Source of the DNA: Georgenia wutianyii
Lineage (GTDB): Bacteria > Actinomycetota > Actinomycetes > Actinomycetales > Actinomycetaceae
DNA: 64,000 bases
Assembly (NCBI RefSeq): GCF_006349365.1
Contig: NZ_CP040899.1
Span: 3,100,001 to 3,164,000, forward strand
Reading direction: 5' to 3'
The number at the start of each line of letters is the position of its first letter. Position 1 is the stretch's first letter. The position numbers were made by a program, and so were the translations under genes. Below the pieces are notes generated by a model. It did no database searches. It had not been told where the DNA came from and saw only the letters and a list, made by a program, of their open reading frames with translations. Positions 42,696-52,634 of this stretch are shown one piece after another.

Positions 42696-43249
42696 TCGAG
42701 CTCGAGGAGCATCCGGGAGTTGCCCAGGGTGTTGGGCTTGACCCGGGCGAGGTCGAGGAACTCGGCGATGCCGTCGTCGTGGGAGCGCAGCATCTGGGCG
42801 AAGACGTCGGTCCCCACCGGGGTGCCCTCGATGACCCGGAACCCCAGCTGCTGGAAGAAGTCGACCTCGAAGGTGAGGCAGAAGACCCGCCGCAGCCCCA
42901 GGATCCTCGCCCGCTCGAGGAGAGCGCTGAGCACGTGGCGGCCCACCCCGCGCCGCTGGTGCTCCTGGGAGACGGCGAGCGTGCGGACCTCGGCGATGTC
43001 GTCCCACATGACGTGCAGGGCGCCGCACCCGACGACCTCCCACGTGCCGTCCTCCCCCGGGAGCTCCGCGACGAGGAACTCCTGGATCGCCTCGAAGTAG
43101 CTGATGAGCTCCTTGGCGATGAGGATGCGCTCCTGCGCGTAGGGGGTGACGAGGTCGTAGATGCGGCGGGCGTCGGCCGGCAGGGCGGGACGGACGATGA
43201 CCGAGGGGTCGGCGGGGCCGTCCGGGTAGGCGCCACTCGTCGTGCTCAT
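42692..43249 (-). CDS. argA: Amino-acid N-acetyltransferase (short N-acetylglutamate synthase, GNAT)
   Basis: A 185-residue single-domain GNAT enzyme for the first step of arginine biosynthesis, acetyl-CoA plus glutamate. The acetyl-CoA loop is EHQRRGVGRHVL near residues 93-104. RRVFCLTFEVDFFQQLGFRVI and the N-terminal VRPALPADARRIYDLVTPY match the stand-alone synthase of actinobacteria (the Rv2747 type), which lacks the kinase-like domain of enteric ArgA. The last residues contain NTLGNSRMLLELD. It is divergent from the Fur gene. Confidence 0.83.
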   Translation of the reverse strand: MSTTSGAYPDGPADPSVIVRPALPADARRIYDLVTPYAQERILIAKELISYFEAIQEFLVAELPGEDGTWEVVGCGALHVMWDDIAEVRTLAVSQEHQRRGVGRHVLSALLERARILGLRRVFCLTFEVDFFQQLGFRVIEGTPVGTDVFAQMLRSHDDGIAEFLDLARVKPNTLGNSRMLLELD

Positions 43250-43323
43250 CGCCGAATGATGGCAGAAGGCCCGCCGTCGCCCGTCCCACGACCGGGGTGC
43301 GGGCGCTGACCGGAGTCGTTCAA

Positions 43324-43356
43324 AATCTTGACCTATTCCAGAAAAGACCCTATGGT
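43324..43356 (+). promoter_or_regulatory. Leaderless promoter and FurA-box-like operator of fur-katA
   Basis: TTGACC at 43328-43333, a 17-nt spacer and TATGGT at 43351-43356 form a good sigma-A promoter whose start should fall on or next to the ATG at 43363. The AT-rich sequence 43324-43348, with TTGACC then ATTCCAG and AAAAG, resembles the known operator upstream of mycobacterial furA-katG and overlaps the promoter, which implies autorepression. Confidence 0.75.
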
Positions 43357-43362
43357 CGACAC

Positions 43363-43773
43363 ATGCCCACAGACCACGCCGAGCTGCTCCGCGCCGCCGA
43401 CCTCCGGGTCACCGCGCCGCGGCTCGCCGTGCTCGCGGAGGTCGCGGCCCAGCCGCACGCCACGGCGGACGACGTCCGGCGCGGGGTGCACGAGCGCCTG
43501 GGCACGGTGTCGACGCAGGCCGTCTACGACGTCCTGCACGCGCTCACCGACGCGCGGCTCCTGCGGCGGATCGAGCCCGAGGGCTCACCCGGCCGCTACG
43601 AGCTCAACCGGGGGGACAACCACCACCACGTGGTGTGCCGGTCCTGCGGCGACATCGGCGACGTGCCGTGCGCCGTCGGGCACGCCCCGTGCCTGACCCC
43701 CAGTACCGACCACGGGTTCACGGTCGACACCGCCGAGGTCCTCTACTGGGGGACGTGCCCCACCTGCCGCTGA
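43363..43773 (+). CDS. furA: Fur-family peroxide-responsive regulator (FurA/PerR type)
   Basis: A 136-residue metalloregulator. The N-terminal winged helix ([20 protein letters not shown], then [13 protein letters not shown] as recognition helix) leads to a dimerisation domain with the histidine-rich metal site [16 protein letters not shown] and a second pair of cysteines in GTCPTC near the end. These four cysteines form the structural zinc site. Its position 37 nt upstream of katA is the classic furA-catalase arrangement, so it should derepress catalase under peroxide. The mRNA is probably leaderless. Confidence 0.9.
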   Translation: MPTDHAELLRAADLRVTAPRLAVLAEVAAQPHATADDVRRGVHERLGTVSTQAVYDVLHALTDARLLRRIEPEGSPGRYELNRGDNHHHVVCRSCGDIGDVPCAVGHAPCLTPSTDHGFTVDTAEVLYWGTCPTCR

Positions 43774-43810
43774 CGGCAGCAGCACCATTCGTATCGCAGA
43801 AGGAGACACC

Positions 43811-45349
43811 ATGACCCAGAACGCCCCCGGCCCCCAGCCCACGGGTTCGACGACCGGCTTCGGCATGCCGAACGCCTCGGACCGCAACTCGCTGTCCCTG
43901 GGCAGCAACGGCCCGCTGCTGCTCCACGACGTCCGCCTCGTCGAGACGCTCGCGCACTTCAACCGCGAGCGCGTGCCGGAGCGCAACCCGCACGCCAAGG
44001 GCGCCGGCGCGTTCGGCACCTTCACCACCACCGAGGACGTCAGCCGCTACACCAAGGCCGCCCTCTTCCAGCCGGGTGCCAAGACCGAGATGCTCGCCCG
44101 CTTCTCGACCGTCGCCGGTGAGCAGGGCTCGCCCGACACGTGGCGCGACGTCCGCGGCTTCTCGCTGAAGTTCTACACCTCCGAGGGCAACTACGACCTC
44201 GTCGGCAACAACACCCCCGTCTTCTTCCTGCGCGACCCGATGAAGTTCCCCCACTTCATCCGCTCGCAGAAGCGTCTGCCGGGCTCCGGCCTGCGCGACA
44301 ACACCATGCAGTGGGACTTCTGGACGCAGAACCCGGAGTCGGCCCACCAGGTCACCTACCTCATGGGTGTGCGCGGCCTGCCCCGCACGTGGCGCCACAT
44401 GAACGGCTACGGCTCGCACACCTACATGTGGGTCAACGCCCAGGGTGAGCGTTTCTGGGTGAAGTACCACTTCCACACCGACCAGGGCATGGAGTTCCTC
44501 AGCAACGAGGAGGCCGAGGCGCTGGCCGGCTCGGACGCCGACTACCACCGTCGCGACCTCTACGAGGCGATCGAGCGCGGCGAGAACCCCTCGTGGACGC
44601 TGTCGGTCCAGGTCATGCCGTACGCGGACGCGAAGACCTACCGGTTCAACCCCTTCGACCTCACCAAGGTGTGGCCGCACGCGGACTACCCGCTCATCAA
44701 GGTCGGCACGATGGAGCTCAACCGCAACCCGCAGAACTTCTTCGCGGAGATCGAGCAGGCCGCCTTCGCGCCGTCGAACACCGTCCCGGGCATCGGGGTC
44801 TCCCCCGACAAGATGCTCCTCGGCCGCGTGTTCTCCTACGCCGACGCCCAGCGCGCCCGCATCGGGACGAACTACCACCAGCTCCCGGTGAACAGGCCGA
44901 TCGTCGAGACCAACGACTACCTCATCGACGGCAACATGACGTTCACCCACTCGGGCACCGCCCCCGTGTACGCGCCGAACTCCTACGGCCGTCCCTACGC
45001 CGACCAGACCGGCCCGGTCGAGGACGGCTGGGAGGCCGACGGCGACATGGTCCGCAGCGCCTACGCGCTGCACTCCGAGGACGACGACTTCGGCCAGGCC
45101 GGCACCCTCGTCCGCGAGGTGTTCGACGACGCGCAGCGTGAGCAGCTCGTCCGGACCGTCACCGGCTCGCTCCTCGGCGGGGTGCAGGAGCCGGTCCTGT
45201 CCAACGCCTTCCAGTACTGGAAGAACGTCGACCAGAGCATCGGTGAGCGCATCGAGGCCGCCTACTGGGCGGGCAAGGGCGACGAGCACGTCGGTGGCGA
45301 CCCGCTCGCCCCGACGACCGACGCCCAGCTCGACTCGGCCCGGGCCTGA
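43811..45349 (+). CDS. katA: Monofunctional haem catalase
   Basis: A 512-residue catalase. The active-site signature [20 protein letters not shown] gives the distal His near residue 63, and [13 protein letters not shown] supplies the distal Asn. The proximal haem-binding Tyr lies in [14 protein letters not shown] near 340. Length and sequence suggest the small-subunit clade of catalases. A good ribosome site (GAAGGAGA) precedes the ATG. The gene is co-transcribed with furA and ends before a strong terminator. Confidence 0.96.
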   Translation: MTQNAPGPQPTGSTTGFGMPNASDRNSLSLGSNGPLLLHDVRLVETLAHFNRERVPERNPHAKGAGAFGTFTTTEDVSRYTKAALFQPGAKTEMLARFSTVAGEQGSPDTWRDVRGFSLKFYTSEGNYDLVGNNTPVFFLRDPMKFPHFIRSQKRLPGSGLRDNTMQWDFWTQNPESAHQVTYLMGVRGLPRTWRHMNGYGSHTYMWVNAQGERFWVKYHFHTDQGMEFLSNEEAEALAGSDADYHRRDLYEAIERGENPSWTLSVQVMPYADAKTYRFNPFDLTKVWPHADYPLIKVGTMELNRNPQNFFAEIEQAAFAPSNTVPGIGVSPDKMLLGRVFSYADAQRARIGTNYHQLPVNRPIVETNDYLIDGNMTFTHSGTAPVYAPNSYGRPYADQTGPVEDGWEADGDMVRSAYALHSEDDDFGQAGTLVREVFDDAQREQLVRTVTGSLLGGVQEPVLSNAFQYWKNVDQSIGERIEAAYWAGKGDEHVGGDPLAPTTDAQLDSARA

Positions 45350-45371
45350 CACCCGACGCCTGACCCACGCA

Positions 45372-45406
45372 GGGGCCCGGTGACCGCGACGCGGTCACCG
45401 GGCCCC
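45372..45406. terminator. Bidirectional terminator between katA and the hemerythrin-like gene
   Basis: A perfect 16-bp stem (45372-45387 with 45391-45406) with a 3-nt loop lies 22 nt after the katA stop and 11 nt after the end of the opposing gene. Confidence 0.9.
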
Positions 45407-45417
45407 TGTGCCGTTCC

Positions 45418-46065
45418 CTACCGCGGCGCCAGGCGGGAGCGCGCGGCCGCGTAGCGGGAGCGCCCCACCGTGCGCCACACCAGGCGCAGCGGCGCGGGCA
45501 TGTGCTTGCGCTGCCACTCCACGCCGCCGTCAGGCTGGGCGGCCATGATGGCGCCGATCATCTCGAAGGCCTTGCCGCGCGGCGTCGAGCGCCGCCCGTG
45601 GGCGGACCCGGCGTCGACCTCCGGCTGGGTGAGCACCTGCTCCATCACCGGGACGATGTGCTCCTCCTCGTCCGGCAGGTGCTCCGCGAGTCCCGCGTCG
45701 ATCCGCCCGAGGGCCGCCAGCACCGGTTCGGCGTCGGCGCCGCGGCCGCTCGCCCGCCAGGCGGGCAGGGCCTCGTCCAGCGCGGTGAGGTGGACGAGCA
45801 TCTGGGCGTGCTGGCCCCTCATCCGCCCGACGTGGAGCGCGCAGGCGGGCGCCCGGCTGCTCAGCGTGTCCCACAGGTTCTCGTCCTCGAACTCGTGGTG
45901 GGAGTGCAGGGAGCCGGACAGCAGGGACAGGTGGTCCCCGACGGCGTCGGCGTGGGCGGCGTCGCCCTCCGCCACTCCCGCGACGAGCGCGGGCCCCTCC
46001 CGGAAGCCGGCACGGAACATCCGGTGGATCTCCGCCATGCCGCTCGCGTCGCACGTCGTGGCCAT
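45418..46065 (-). CDS. Hemerythrin HHE-domain protein
   Basis: A 215-residue cytosolic protein with a four-helix hemerythrin-like domain. Iron ligands are visible in HSHHEFEDENLW (about 53-64), the lone His in GQHAQMLVHL and HLPDEEEHIVPVM (about 129-141). The C-terminal 60 residues (KHMPAPLRLVWRTVGRSRY) are basic and aromatic and resemble the tail of oxygen-binding or nitroreductive DUF hemerythrins. Binding of O2, NO or peroxide is likely but untested; it lies next to catalase. The ATG at 46065 with GAGGGGGA upstream is used instead of the GTG at 46092. Confidence 0.8.
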   Translation of the reverse strand: MATTCDASGMAEIHRMFRAGFREGPALVAGVAEGDAAHADAVGDHLSLLSGSLHSHHEFEDENLWDTLSSRAPACALHVGRMRGQHAQMLVHLTALDEALPAWRASGRGADAEPVLAALGRIDAGLAEHLPDEEEHIVPVMEQVLTQPEVDAGSAHGRRSTPRGKAFEMIGAIMAAQPDGGVEWQRKHMPAPLRLVWRTVGRSRYAAARSRLAPR

Positions 46066-46158
46066 GGTCGTCCCCCTCGCTCGCACTGTCACGGGTCCGC
46101 CCGAGCCGGACTGTAGTCCTGCCCGTGCCGTGCCGGAACCCCCCGCAGGCGACGACCG

Positions 46159-47307
46159 TCAGGGGAGGGGGCCGAGGAGGGCGGTGGCCCAGGCGCGGTG
46201 GACCGACTCGTCGTCGCTCGGGTGGAAGATCCCGGCGAGGACGTCGCGGTAGAGACGGGAGAGCTCGCTGCGGTTGAAGTACGACGCGCCGCCCGAGACG
46301 CGCACGGCGTCCTCGACGACGTCCTTGGCGGTCTCGGTGGCCCGCGCCTTGAGCGCCGAGAGCCGGGGCAGCCACAGCGCGCCGCCGCCCGTCTGCTCGT
46401 CGACGTCGCGGGCGAGCGCGGCGATCTGCGGGTGGATGCCGTCGAGCGCGATCGCCGCTCCCGCCAGGCGCCGGCGGATGTCGGGGTCGTGGGCGTAGGG
46501 CGTGCCGTCGTGGGTGCGGCGCGCGTGGACCCGCTCGACCGCGACGTCGAGCGCGCGCCGGGCGATGCCGGTGTAGACGCTCGACAGGAGGATCTCGAAG
46601 CTCGCGAAGATGCCGAGGACGAACGGGTCCGTCGTGGGGCCCGGCGGGACGCGCCGCACGATGCGCTCGGCGGGCGCGTGGGCGCCGGTGAGCACCGTGG
46701 TGCAGGACTGGGAGGCGCGCATGCCGAGGGCGTCCCAGTCCTCACGGACCTCCACTCCCCCGGCGTCGCGGGTGAGGAAGCCCCAGACGTTGTGGGTGCC
46801 GTCGGACCCGGAGGTGTCGGCGCCGAAGGTCCCCAGCCGGGTCCAGGCCGGTGACAGCGAGGTGAAGATCTTCGTCCCGGTGAAGGAGTAGCCGCCCGCG
46901 CCGTCGGGCTCGGCGAGGCTCTGCGAGCCGAACAGGACGAGGTCGTTGCCCGGCTCGGACACCCCGAAGGCGAAGACCTCCCCCGCGGCGGCCTCCTCCA
47001 GGACGACGTCGCACGAGTGGTCCCCGCGCGCCCGGACGGAGCGCGCGACCGAGACCCACACGTGGTGCATGTTGACCGCGAGCGCCGTCGCGGGCGCCGC
47101 ACCGGCGAGCCGCATCTGCTCGCGGGTCAGCTGCTCGAGGGACAGGCCGGCGCCGCCGAGCTCGGTGGGCACCATCGCCGTGAGGTAGCCGGCCGCGGCG
47201 AGCTCGGCGAGGTCCTCGGTGAAGAAGGCGTTCTCTCGGTCGTACCCCGCGGCGCGGCCGCGGATCCGCTCGAGGAGGTCGTCGGGCAGCAGCTCGCTGG
47301 TCATCAC
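46159..47307 (-). CDS. Acyl-CoA dehydrogenase-family flavoprotein
   Basis: A 382-residue flavoprotein with the helical N-terminal domain (ENAFFTEDLAELAAAGYLTA, VPTELGGAGLS), the central beta barrel (FGVSEPGNDL, GYSFTGTKIFTSLS) and the C-terminal four-helix bundle. The usual catalytic Glu of acyl-CoA dehydrogenases cannot be placed with confidence. Such family members can also be FMNH2-dependent monooxygenases of the DszC/HsaA type. The gene stands alone without beta-oxidation partners, so the substrate is unknown. Confidence 0.75.
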   Translation of the reverse strand: MMTSELLPDDLLERIRGRAAGYDRENAFFTEDLAELAAAGYLTAMVPTELGGAGLSLEQLTREQMRLAGAAPATALAVNMHHVWVSVARSVRARGDHSCDVVLEEAAAGEVFAFGVSEPGNDLVLFGSQSLAEPDGAGGYSFTGTKIFTSLSPAWTRLGTFGADTSGSDGTHNVWGFLTRDAGGVEVREDWDALGMRASQSCTTVLTGAHAPAERIVRRVPPGPTTDPFVLGIFASFEILLSSVYTGIARRALDVAVERVHARRTHDGTPYAHDPDIRRRLAGAAIALDGIHPQIAALARDVDEQTGGGALWLPRLSALKARATETAKDVVEDAVRVSGGASYFNRSELSRLYRDVLAGIFHPSDDESVHRAWATALLGPLP

Positions 47308-47422
47308 CCGAGCCTAGGCCCGCCTCCGCCCGGCTGTCGGCCCGGCTGTCGGCCCACTGTCCGGGCGGCTGAGCGCGCGCCCGGACCCGTGCCGTGCTTC
47401 CGTTGTCCCCGGGAGGGTGAGG

Positions 47423-48436
47423 ATGACGGGGACCCAGGAGAAACCGGCCACGCAGGGCAGACGGCCGTCGCGCCGTTTCATGTTCGGCAAGGCCGTGCGC
47501 GACTTCTTCGCCGACGAGTGCCTCGACCGCTCGGCTGCCCTCACGCTCTACGCCGTCCTCGCCCTGCCCGCGGTCGCGATCATGCTCACCTCGGTGCTCG
47601 CCCTCATCGGTGAGGGGCCGCAGAGCACCGACACCATGCTCGAGATCCTCGGTCTCGTCGCGCCGGACGAGGACGCGCTCGCCGTCATCAGCCAGCCGGT
47701 CCGCGACGTCCTCGAGCAGCCGGCCGCCGGGTGGTCCCTCGTCCTGGGCGTCGTGACGTCGCTGTGGATCGCCGCCGGGTACGTCGCCTCCTTCGGGCGG
47801 GCGATGAACCGGGTCTACGGGGTGGCCGAGGGCCGCCCGGGCCTCCAGCTCATCGGCCGCCACCTGCTCACCACGCTCGTCCTCGTCCTGTTCGCCGCGC
47901 TGGTCACGCTCCTGTCGGTGGTCTCGGGACCGGTCGCCGACGCGGTCGGCGAGACCCTGGACCTGCGCGGTGCGCTCACCGTGTGGGAGCTGGCCCGCTG
48001 GCCGATCTCCCTCGCGGCGTTCCTCGCCGTCGTCTCCCTGCTCTACTACGCGACCCCGAACGTGCGCTCCCTGCGCCCGCGGCTGCTGTCCGCCGGCACG
48101 CTCGTCGCGGTGGGCGGCGCCGTCCTCGCCTCCCTGGCCTTCCAGCTCTACCTGCGTCTGGCGGGACGCGTCGAGTCGACGTACGGCGCCGCACTGGCCG
48201 GCATCGTCGTCTTCGTCCTGTGGCTGTGGCTCGTCAACGCCGCCCTGCTCCTGGGCGCCGAGCTCGACCGGGAGCTGGCCCGGGCCCGCCAGCTCGTCCG
48301 CGGCATCCCGGCCGACCGGAAGATCCAGGTGGACGTGCGTGACGAGCGGGCCTCCACCCGCGCCGAAGCGCGCCGCGACTCCGACGAGGCGCGGGCGCGG
48401 AGCCTGCGCCGGTCGTGGAACGACAGCGCGGAGTAG
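47423..48436 (+). CDS. YihY/virulence factor BrkB family membrane protein
   Basis: A 337-residue membrane protein with six hydrophobic segments and the family signatures RSAALTLYAVLALPAVAIML at the first helix, AAGYVASFGRAMNRVYGVAE in the middle, LLYYATPNVR and the late IVVFVLWLWLVNAALLLGAELD. It ends in a charged cytosolic tail. The family was once called RNase BN in error; its true role, possibly transport or envelope integrity, is unresolved. The ATG at 47423 has GGGAGG six nt upstream; GTG at 47417 is an in-frame alternative. Confidence 0.85.
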   Translation: MTGTQEKPATQGRRPSRRFMFGKAVRDFFADECLDRSAALTLYAVLALPAVAIMLTSVLALIGEGPQSTDTMLEILGLVAPDEDALAVISQPVRDVLEQPAAGWSLVLGVVTSLWIAAGYVASFGRAMNRVYGVAEGRPGLQLIGRHLLTTLVLVLFAALVTLLSVVSGPVADAVGETLDLRGALTVWELARWPISLAAFLAVVSLLYYATPNVRSLRPRLLSAGTLVAVGGAVLASLAFQLYLRLAGRVESTYGAALAGIVVFVLWLWLVNAALLLGAELDRELARARQLVRGIPADRKIQVDVRDERASTRAEARRDSDEARARSLRRSWNDSAE

Positions 48437-48526
48437 CCCTCCCGGAGGGTCACGTCCCGGTCCCGGTACGGTCACGGTTCGGCCACACCTGCCGGTCCGG
48501 GGGGCCGGGCTAGTTAGCGTCGAAGG

Positions 48527-49372
48527 ATGAGACTCCTGCGGACGGTGGCCCTGCTCCTCGTGCTGCTCCTCGGGGCGGCCGCCTGCAGCGGCGCCGACGA
48601 CTCCACGACGGGCACGGACTCCGGCGGCGACGCCGCCCGCGCGGGCATGGCCTCCGCCGAGGACGCGGAGGAGGCTGACGAGGCGCGCGAGGTCGTCGTC
48701 ACCGGCTCGCTCACCCTCGTCGCCGACGACGCCCAGCGGGCGATGGACGAGATCGTGCGCATCGTCGGACAGGTCGGCGGCAGGATCCAGGAGCGCTCGG
48801 AGCACACCGGGCAGGACGGGGAGGACGTCTCGGGCGCCCTCACCGTCCGGGTGCCCGCCGCCGAGGTCACCGGCACGCTCGACGCCGTCGAGCGGCTCGG
48901 GGAGGTGACCGACGTGGCGATCGGCTCCGAGGACGTCACCCGCCAGGGCCGCAACCTCGACGCGCGCATCACCGCCCTGGAGACCTCGACCGAGCGACTC
49001 CTCGAGCTCATGGAGGACGCCGACTCCAGCGACCAGCTGCTCGCCGCGGAGGCCGCGCTGAGCGAGCGGCAGGCCGAGCTCGAGGCCCTCCAGGCCGAGC
49101 GCGCCTACCTCAGCGAGCAGGTCACGATGTCGACGCTGCACATCTCGGTGACCACCGACCACCCCGTCCGGCTCGAGGCCGGCGGGTTCGCCGGTGGCCT
49201 GCGCGGCGGCTGGGACGCGCTCGTGACCGTCGCCGACGGCCTGCTCGTCGCGCTCGGCGCGGCGCTGCCGTGGCTGCTCGTCCTCGGCCTCCCGGTCACC
49301 GCCGTCGTGCTCGCGCGCCGCCGCCGGCGGCGCCCGGCCGTCCCCCCGGCCGAGCCCGCCGCCACGGCGTAG
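48527..49372 (+). CDS. DUF4349 domain lipoprotein
   Basis: A 281-residue lipoprotein. Signal peptide MRLLRTVALLLVLLLGAAAC with the lipidated Cys at residue 20, an acidic Ser/Thr/Ala-rich linker and a DUF4349 domain (about 55-220). A coiled-coil hairpin with LEALQAERAYLSEQVTMSTL precedes the closing strand. A C-terminal membrane helix (LPWLLVLGLPVTAVVLA) and a basic tail follow. The lipid and helix together would anchor both ends. Function unknown. TAGTTA 10 nt upstream of the ATG may be a -10 box, giving a nearly leaderless message. Its stop is 5 nt from that of lysS. Confidence 0.83.
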   Translation: MRLLRTVALLLVLLLGAAACSGADDSTTGTDSGGDAARAGMASAEDAEEADEAREVVVTGSLTLVADDAQRAMDEIVRIVGQVGGRIQERSEHTGQDGEDVSGALTVRVPAAEVTGTLDAVERLGEVTDVAIGSEDVTRQGRNLDARITALETSTERLLELMEDADSSDQLLAAEAALSERQAELEALQAERAYLSEQVTMSTLHISVTTDHPVRLEAGGFAGGLRGGWDALVTVADGLLVALGAALPWLLVLGLPVTAVVLARRRRRRPAVPPAEPAATA

Positions 49373-49377
49373 GGCCG

Positions 49378-50910
49378 CTAGAGCCGCTTGACGAGGGGGA
49401 AGGTGATCGTCTCCCGGATCCCCTGGCCGGTGAGGGCCATGAGGAGACGGTCGATGCCCATCCCCATGCCACCGGCCGGCGGCATGCCCTGCTCCATCGC
49501 CTCGAGGAAGTCCTCGTCCAGGACCATCGCCTCCGGGTCCCCCGCCGCGGCGGCCAGTGCCTGCGCGGCGAAGCGCTCCCGCTGGACGACGGGGTCGACG
49601 AGCTCGGAGTAGGCGGTCGCGAGCTCGAACCCGCGCACGTACAGGTCCCACTTCTCCACGACGCCCGGCACCGACCGGTGCGCCCGGGTGAGCGGGGAGG
49701 TGTCCACCGGGTAGTCCCGCACGAAGGTCGGGGCGTGGAGGTGGTCGCCCACGAGGTGCTCCCACAGCTCCTCGACGACCTTGCCCGGCGTGTGGTGCGG
49801 GGCGACGGCCAGCCCGAGGCGCTCGGCGTGCCGCTCGAGCTCGGCCATCGGGGTCTGCGGGGTGACCTCCTCGCCCAGCGCCTCGCTCAGCGAGGGGTAG
49901 AGGGACAGCTCTGCCCACTCCCCGCCGAGGTCGTAGTCGCTGCCGTCGGCGAGCTGCACGGTCGTCGAGCCGAACGCGTCCGTCGCGGCCTGCTGGACGA
50001 GACGACGGGTGAGGTCGGCCATCGTGTCGTAGGAGCCGTACGCCTCGTAGGCCTCGAGCATCGAGAACTCCGGGGAGTGGCTCGAGTCGGCGCCCTCGTT
50101 GCGGAAGTTGCGGTTGATCTCGAAGACCTTCTCGATCCCACCGACGACGGCGCGCTTGAGGAAGAGCTCGGGGGCGATGCGCAGGTAGAGGTCGATGTCG
50201 TAGGCGTTCATGTGCGTGACGAACGGGCGGGCCGCGGCCCCGCCCGGCTGCACCTGGAGCATCGGGGTCTCGATCTCGACGAACGCACGCTCGTCGAGGG
50301 TGCGGCGCAGCGACTTCACGACGGCGGCGCGGGTGCGCACCATGTCGCGCGCGGCGGGCCGCATGATGAGGTCGAGGTGGCGACGGCGCACCCGCCCCTC
50401 CTCCGAGAGCGCGACCTGCTCCCCGGACTCGGTCTCGTACGTCTTGGGCAGCGGGCGCAGCGACTTGGCGGCGAGCCGGTAGGAGTCGGCGAAGACGCTG
50501 AGCTCCCCGCGACGCGAAGCGATGACGCGCCCGTGGACGAACAGGTGGTCCCCGAGGTCGACGTCGGCCTTGAAGGAGGCGAGGGCCTCCTCGCCGACCT
50601 CCGCGCGCGAGAGCATGGCCTGCAGCCGGCGCCCCTCGCCGTCCTGGAGCGTGACGAAGCACAGCTTGCCGGTGTTGCGCAGGTACATGACCCGGCCGGC
50701 GACGCCGACGACGTCGTCGGTCTCCTCCCCCGGCTGCAGGTCCGCGTGCTTCTCCCGGACGGCGGCGATGGTCGTCGTCACGGGCAGGGTGACCGGGTAG
50801 GGGTCGGTGCCGGCGGCCAGCATCCGGGCCCGCTTCTCGGCGCGGACACGCACCTGCTCGGGCACGTCCTGGTCGAGGTCCTCGATGCTGTGCGGGGTCG
50901 TCTCACTCAC
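49378..50910 (-). CDS. lysS: Lysine--tRNA ligase, class II
   Basis: A 510-residue class II aminoacyl-tRNA synthetase. An N-terminal OB-fold anticodon-binding domain (about 60-170, with [20 protein letters not shown]) precedes the catalytic core: motif 1 around FVEIETPML, motif 2 [20 protein letters not shown] and motif 3 [13 protein letters not shown]. The GTG at 50910 is taken as start because TACGAT lies seven nt upstream, which suggests a leaderless mRNA. The open frame continues upstream but loses homology. Confidence 0.96.
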   Translation of the reverse strand: MSETTPHSIEDLDQDVPEQVRVRAEKRARMLAAGTDPYPVTLPVTTTIAAVREKHADLQPGEETDDVVGVAGRVMYLRNTGKLCFVTLQDGEGRRLQAMLSRAEVGEEALASFKADVDLGDHLFVHGRVIASRRGELSVFADSYRLAAKSLRPLPKTYETESGEQVALSEEGRVRRRHLDLIMRPAARDMVRTRAAVVKSLRRTLDERAFVEIETPMLQVQPGGAAARPFVTHMNAYDIDLYLRIAPELFLKRAVVGGIEKVFEINRNFRNEGADSSHSPEFSMLEAYEAYGSYDTMADLTRRLVQQAATDAFGSTTVQLADGSDYDLGGEWAELSLYPSLSEALGEEVTPQTPMAELERHAERLGLAVAPHHTPGKVVEELWEHLVGDHLHAPTFVRDYPVDTSPLTRAHRSVPGVVEKWDLYVRGFELATAYSELVDPVVQRERFAAQALAAAAGDPEAMVLDEDFLEAMEQGMPPAGGMGMGIDRLLMALTGQGIRETITFPLVKRL

Positions 50911-50916
50911 ACCCAG

Positions 50917-50922
50917 ATCGTA
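50917..50922 (-). promoter_or_regulatory. -10 element of a leaderless lysS promoter
   Basis: On the minus strand TACGAT lies six nt before the GTG start at 50910, the spacing expected when transcription begins at the start codon. The -35 region is not conserved. It supports the GTG as the true lysS start. Confidence 0.55.
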
Positions 50923-50999
50923 CCCAGCGACGCAGCGGTGGCCGGACGGGCCGATATCCTCGGGGTGATGTCGCGGGCGAGCGCGACGCGCGCGAGGGG

Positions 51000-51698
51000 A
51001 TGGGAATGAGCGGAGCGGAACCGGGCGACGCACCTGCCGGGCACGAGGAGGAGGACGTCCACCAGCCGGGCCTCTTCGACATCCCGCCGGGCGCACGCCG
51101 CGCACCGGTGCGGATCGTGCTGCTCACCGGCCCCTCCGGCTCCGGCAAGACGTCCCTCACCGGCCGCCTCGGCGTGCCCGTCGTCTCCCTCGACGACTTC
51201 TACCGGGACGGTGACCACCCCGACCTCCCCCGCCGCTACGGCATCGTCGACTGGGACGACCCGCGCAGCTGGGACCACGAGGGCGCGCTCGCCGCGCTGC
51301 TCGAGATCGCCCGGACGGGCCGCGCGGAGCTGCCGCTCTACGACATCCCGACCAACCGCCGCACGGCCACCCGCGTCTTCGACGCCGGGGGCAGCCCGAT
51401 CGTCCTCGCCGAGGGGATCTTCGCGGCCGAGCTCATCGCCGACTGCCGCGAGGAGGACATCCTCGCCGACGCGCTGTGCCTGTGGCGCCCGCGGGCCCAG
51501 ACGTTCTGGTTCCGTCTCACCCGTGACCTCGGCGAGGCCCGCAAGCCGCCGCTCACGCTGCTGCGCCGCGGCCTCAACCTCGCGCGCATCGAGCCGGCCA
51601 TGATCACCGAGCTCATCGCGCGCGGGGCCCGCAAGATGCGGGTGAGCGACGCCGAGAGCTACATCCGCGAGCTCGCCGCCCGCCCGCCCGTCGCCTGA
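51000..51698 (+). CDS. Uridine-kinase-like P-loop protein
   Basis: A 232-residue P-loop kinase-like protein. Walker [11 protein letters not shown] is near residues 44-53. [20 protein letters not shown] and DWDDPRSWD resemble uridine kinase substrate loops, and [16 protein letters not shown] contains the Walker-B-like acidic site. The acidic N-terminal 35 residues are probably unstructured. The family occurs widely in actinobacteria without an assigned substrate. ATG codons at 51000 and 51006 both fit. It is divergent from lysS. Confidence 0.75.
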   Translation: MGMSGAEPGDAPAGHEEEDVHQPGLFDIPPGARRAPVRIVLLTGPSGSGKTSLTGRLGVPVVSLDDFYRDGDHPDLPRRYGIVDWDDPRSWDHEGALAALLEIARTGRAELPLYDIPTNRRTATRVFDAGGSPIVLAEGIFAAELIADCREEDILADALCLWRPRAQTFWFRLTRDLGEARKPPLTLLRRGLNLARIEPAMITELIARGARKMRVSDAESYIRELAARPPVA

Positions 51699-51712
51699 CG
51701 CCGCGCTGGTCC

Positions 51713-52633
51713 TCAGGCGGCCAGCGCGGTGATGACGACGATCGCGGGCACCGCCCCGATCGTCGAGAGGAAGATCGCGTCGCGGGCGAGGACGACGCCG
51801 CGGTCGTACCTGCTCGCGAGGACGAAGACGTTCTGCGCGGTGGGCAGCGCCGCGAGCACGGTGACGGCGTACAGAGCGCTGTCATCGAGCCCCACCGCGA
51901 GCCCGACGAGGTGGGCGAGCAGCGGCTGGACGACGATCTTGAGCCCGACGACGAGCGCGAGCTCCGCGACGGGCGCGCCGGCACCGGGCCGCGGTCCCAG
52001 GCGCAGCGAGACGCCGTAGGCGAGGAGCATCGCCGGCACGGCCATGGCGCCGAGGAGGTCGACCGGTGCGCGCACGAGCGTGGGCAGCGTGACGCCGGTG
52101 AGCGCGAGCACCAGCCCGAGGAGCGCGCCGATCATGAGCGGGTTGCGCACCGTCCGCAGGAGGATGTGGCCGGCCCCCGCGGCGCGCCCGGAGGTCGTGC
52201 GGTCGAGGACGGCCAGGGCGAGCGGCTGCAGGACGAGCAGCTGGAGCAGGAGGATCGGGGCGACGAGCGCGGCGTCGTCGAGCACGTAGGCCGCGATGGG
52301 CAGGCCGAGGTTGCCGGCGTTGACGTACATCGAGCACAGCGCCCCGACGACGGTCTCGGGGGCCGGGCGGCGCGCGAGGAGCCGCGACAGGAGCAGGTAG
52401 AGCGCGAGCGAGCCGGCGATGGCCCCGGCGGAGGCGACGAGGCTGGCGGAGAGGACGACGCGCACGTCGGCGTCCGCGACGACGGTGAGGAGGAGCGCGG
52501 GGCTGGCGACCCAGAACGCCAGCCGGACGAGCATCGTCTGGCTGGCGTAGGTGAGGAAGCCGACGTGCGCGAGGAGCGCGCCGAGGGCGATGAGGACGGC
52601 GAGGGCGGTGAAGCCCTCGAGCACCCCCAGCAC
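51713..52633 (-). CDS. AEC-family permease
   Basis: A 306-residue membrane transporter of the auxin efflux carrier family with ten hydrophobic segments arranged as two five-helix repeats. MYVNAGNLGLPIAAYV near residue 105 holds the conserved Asn-Gly-Pro crossover, and ALPTAQNVFVLASRY belongs to the second repeat. Family members move organic acids such as malate. It starts one base after the panD stop, as last gene of a long leftward run, so it may carry a compound linked to pantothenate or beta-alanine metabolism; that is inference. Start codon GTG. Confidence 0.82.
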   Translation of the reverse strand: MLGVLEGFTALAVLIALGALLAHVGFLTYASQTMLVRLAFWVASPALLLTVVADADVRVVLSASLVASAGAIAGSLALYLLLSRLLARRPAPETVVGALCSMYVNAGNLGLPIAAYVLDDAALVAPILLLQLLVLQPLALAVLDRTTSGRAAGAGHILLRTVRNPLMIGALLGLVLALTGVTLPTLVRAPVDLLGAMAVPAMLLAYGVSLRLGPRPGAGAPVAELALVVGLKIVVQPLLAHLVGLAVGLDDSALYAVTVLAALPTAQNVFVLASRYDRGVVLARDAIFLSTIGAVPAIVVITALAA

Positions 52634-52634
52634 G

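Noticed and set aside
48513..48524. GTTAGC followed by a poor right half, resembling the arabinose operator
   Set aside because: The right half does not match, it lies 13 kb outside the locus before an unrelated lipoprotein gene, and it is better explained as a -10 region.
46742..50662. A 1306-codon minus-strand frame spanning yihY, the DUF4349 gene and parts of lysS
   Set aside because: It crosses several genes with clear homology in other frames and has low-complexity composition.
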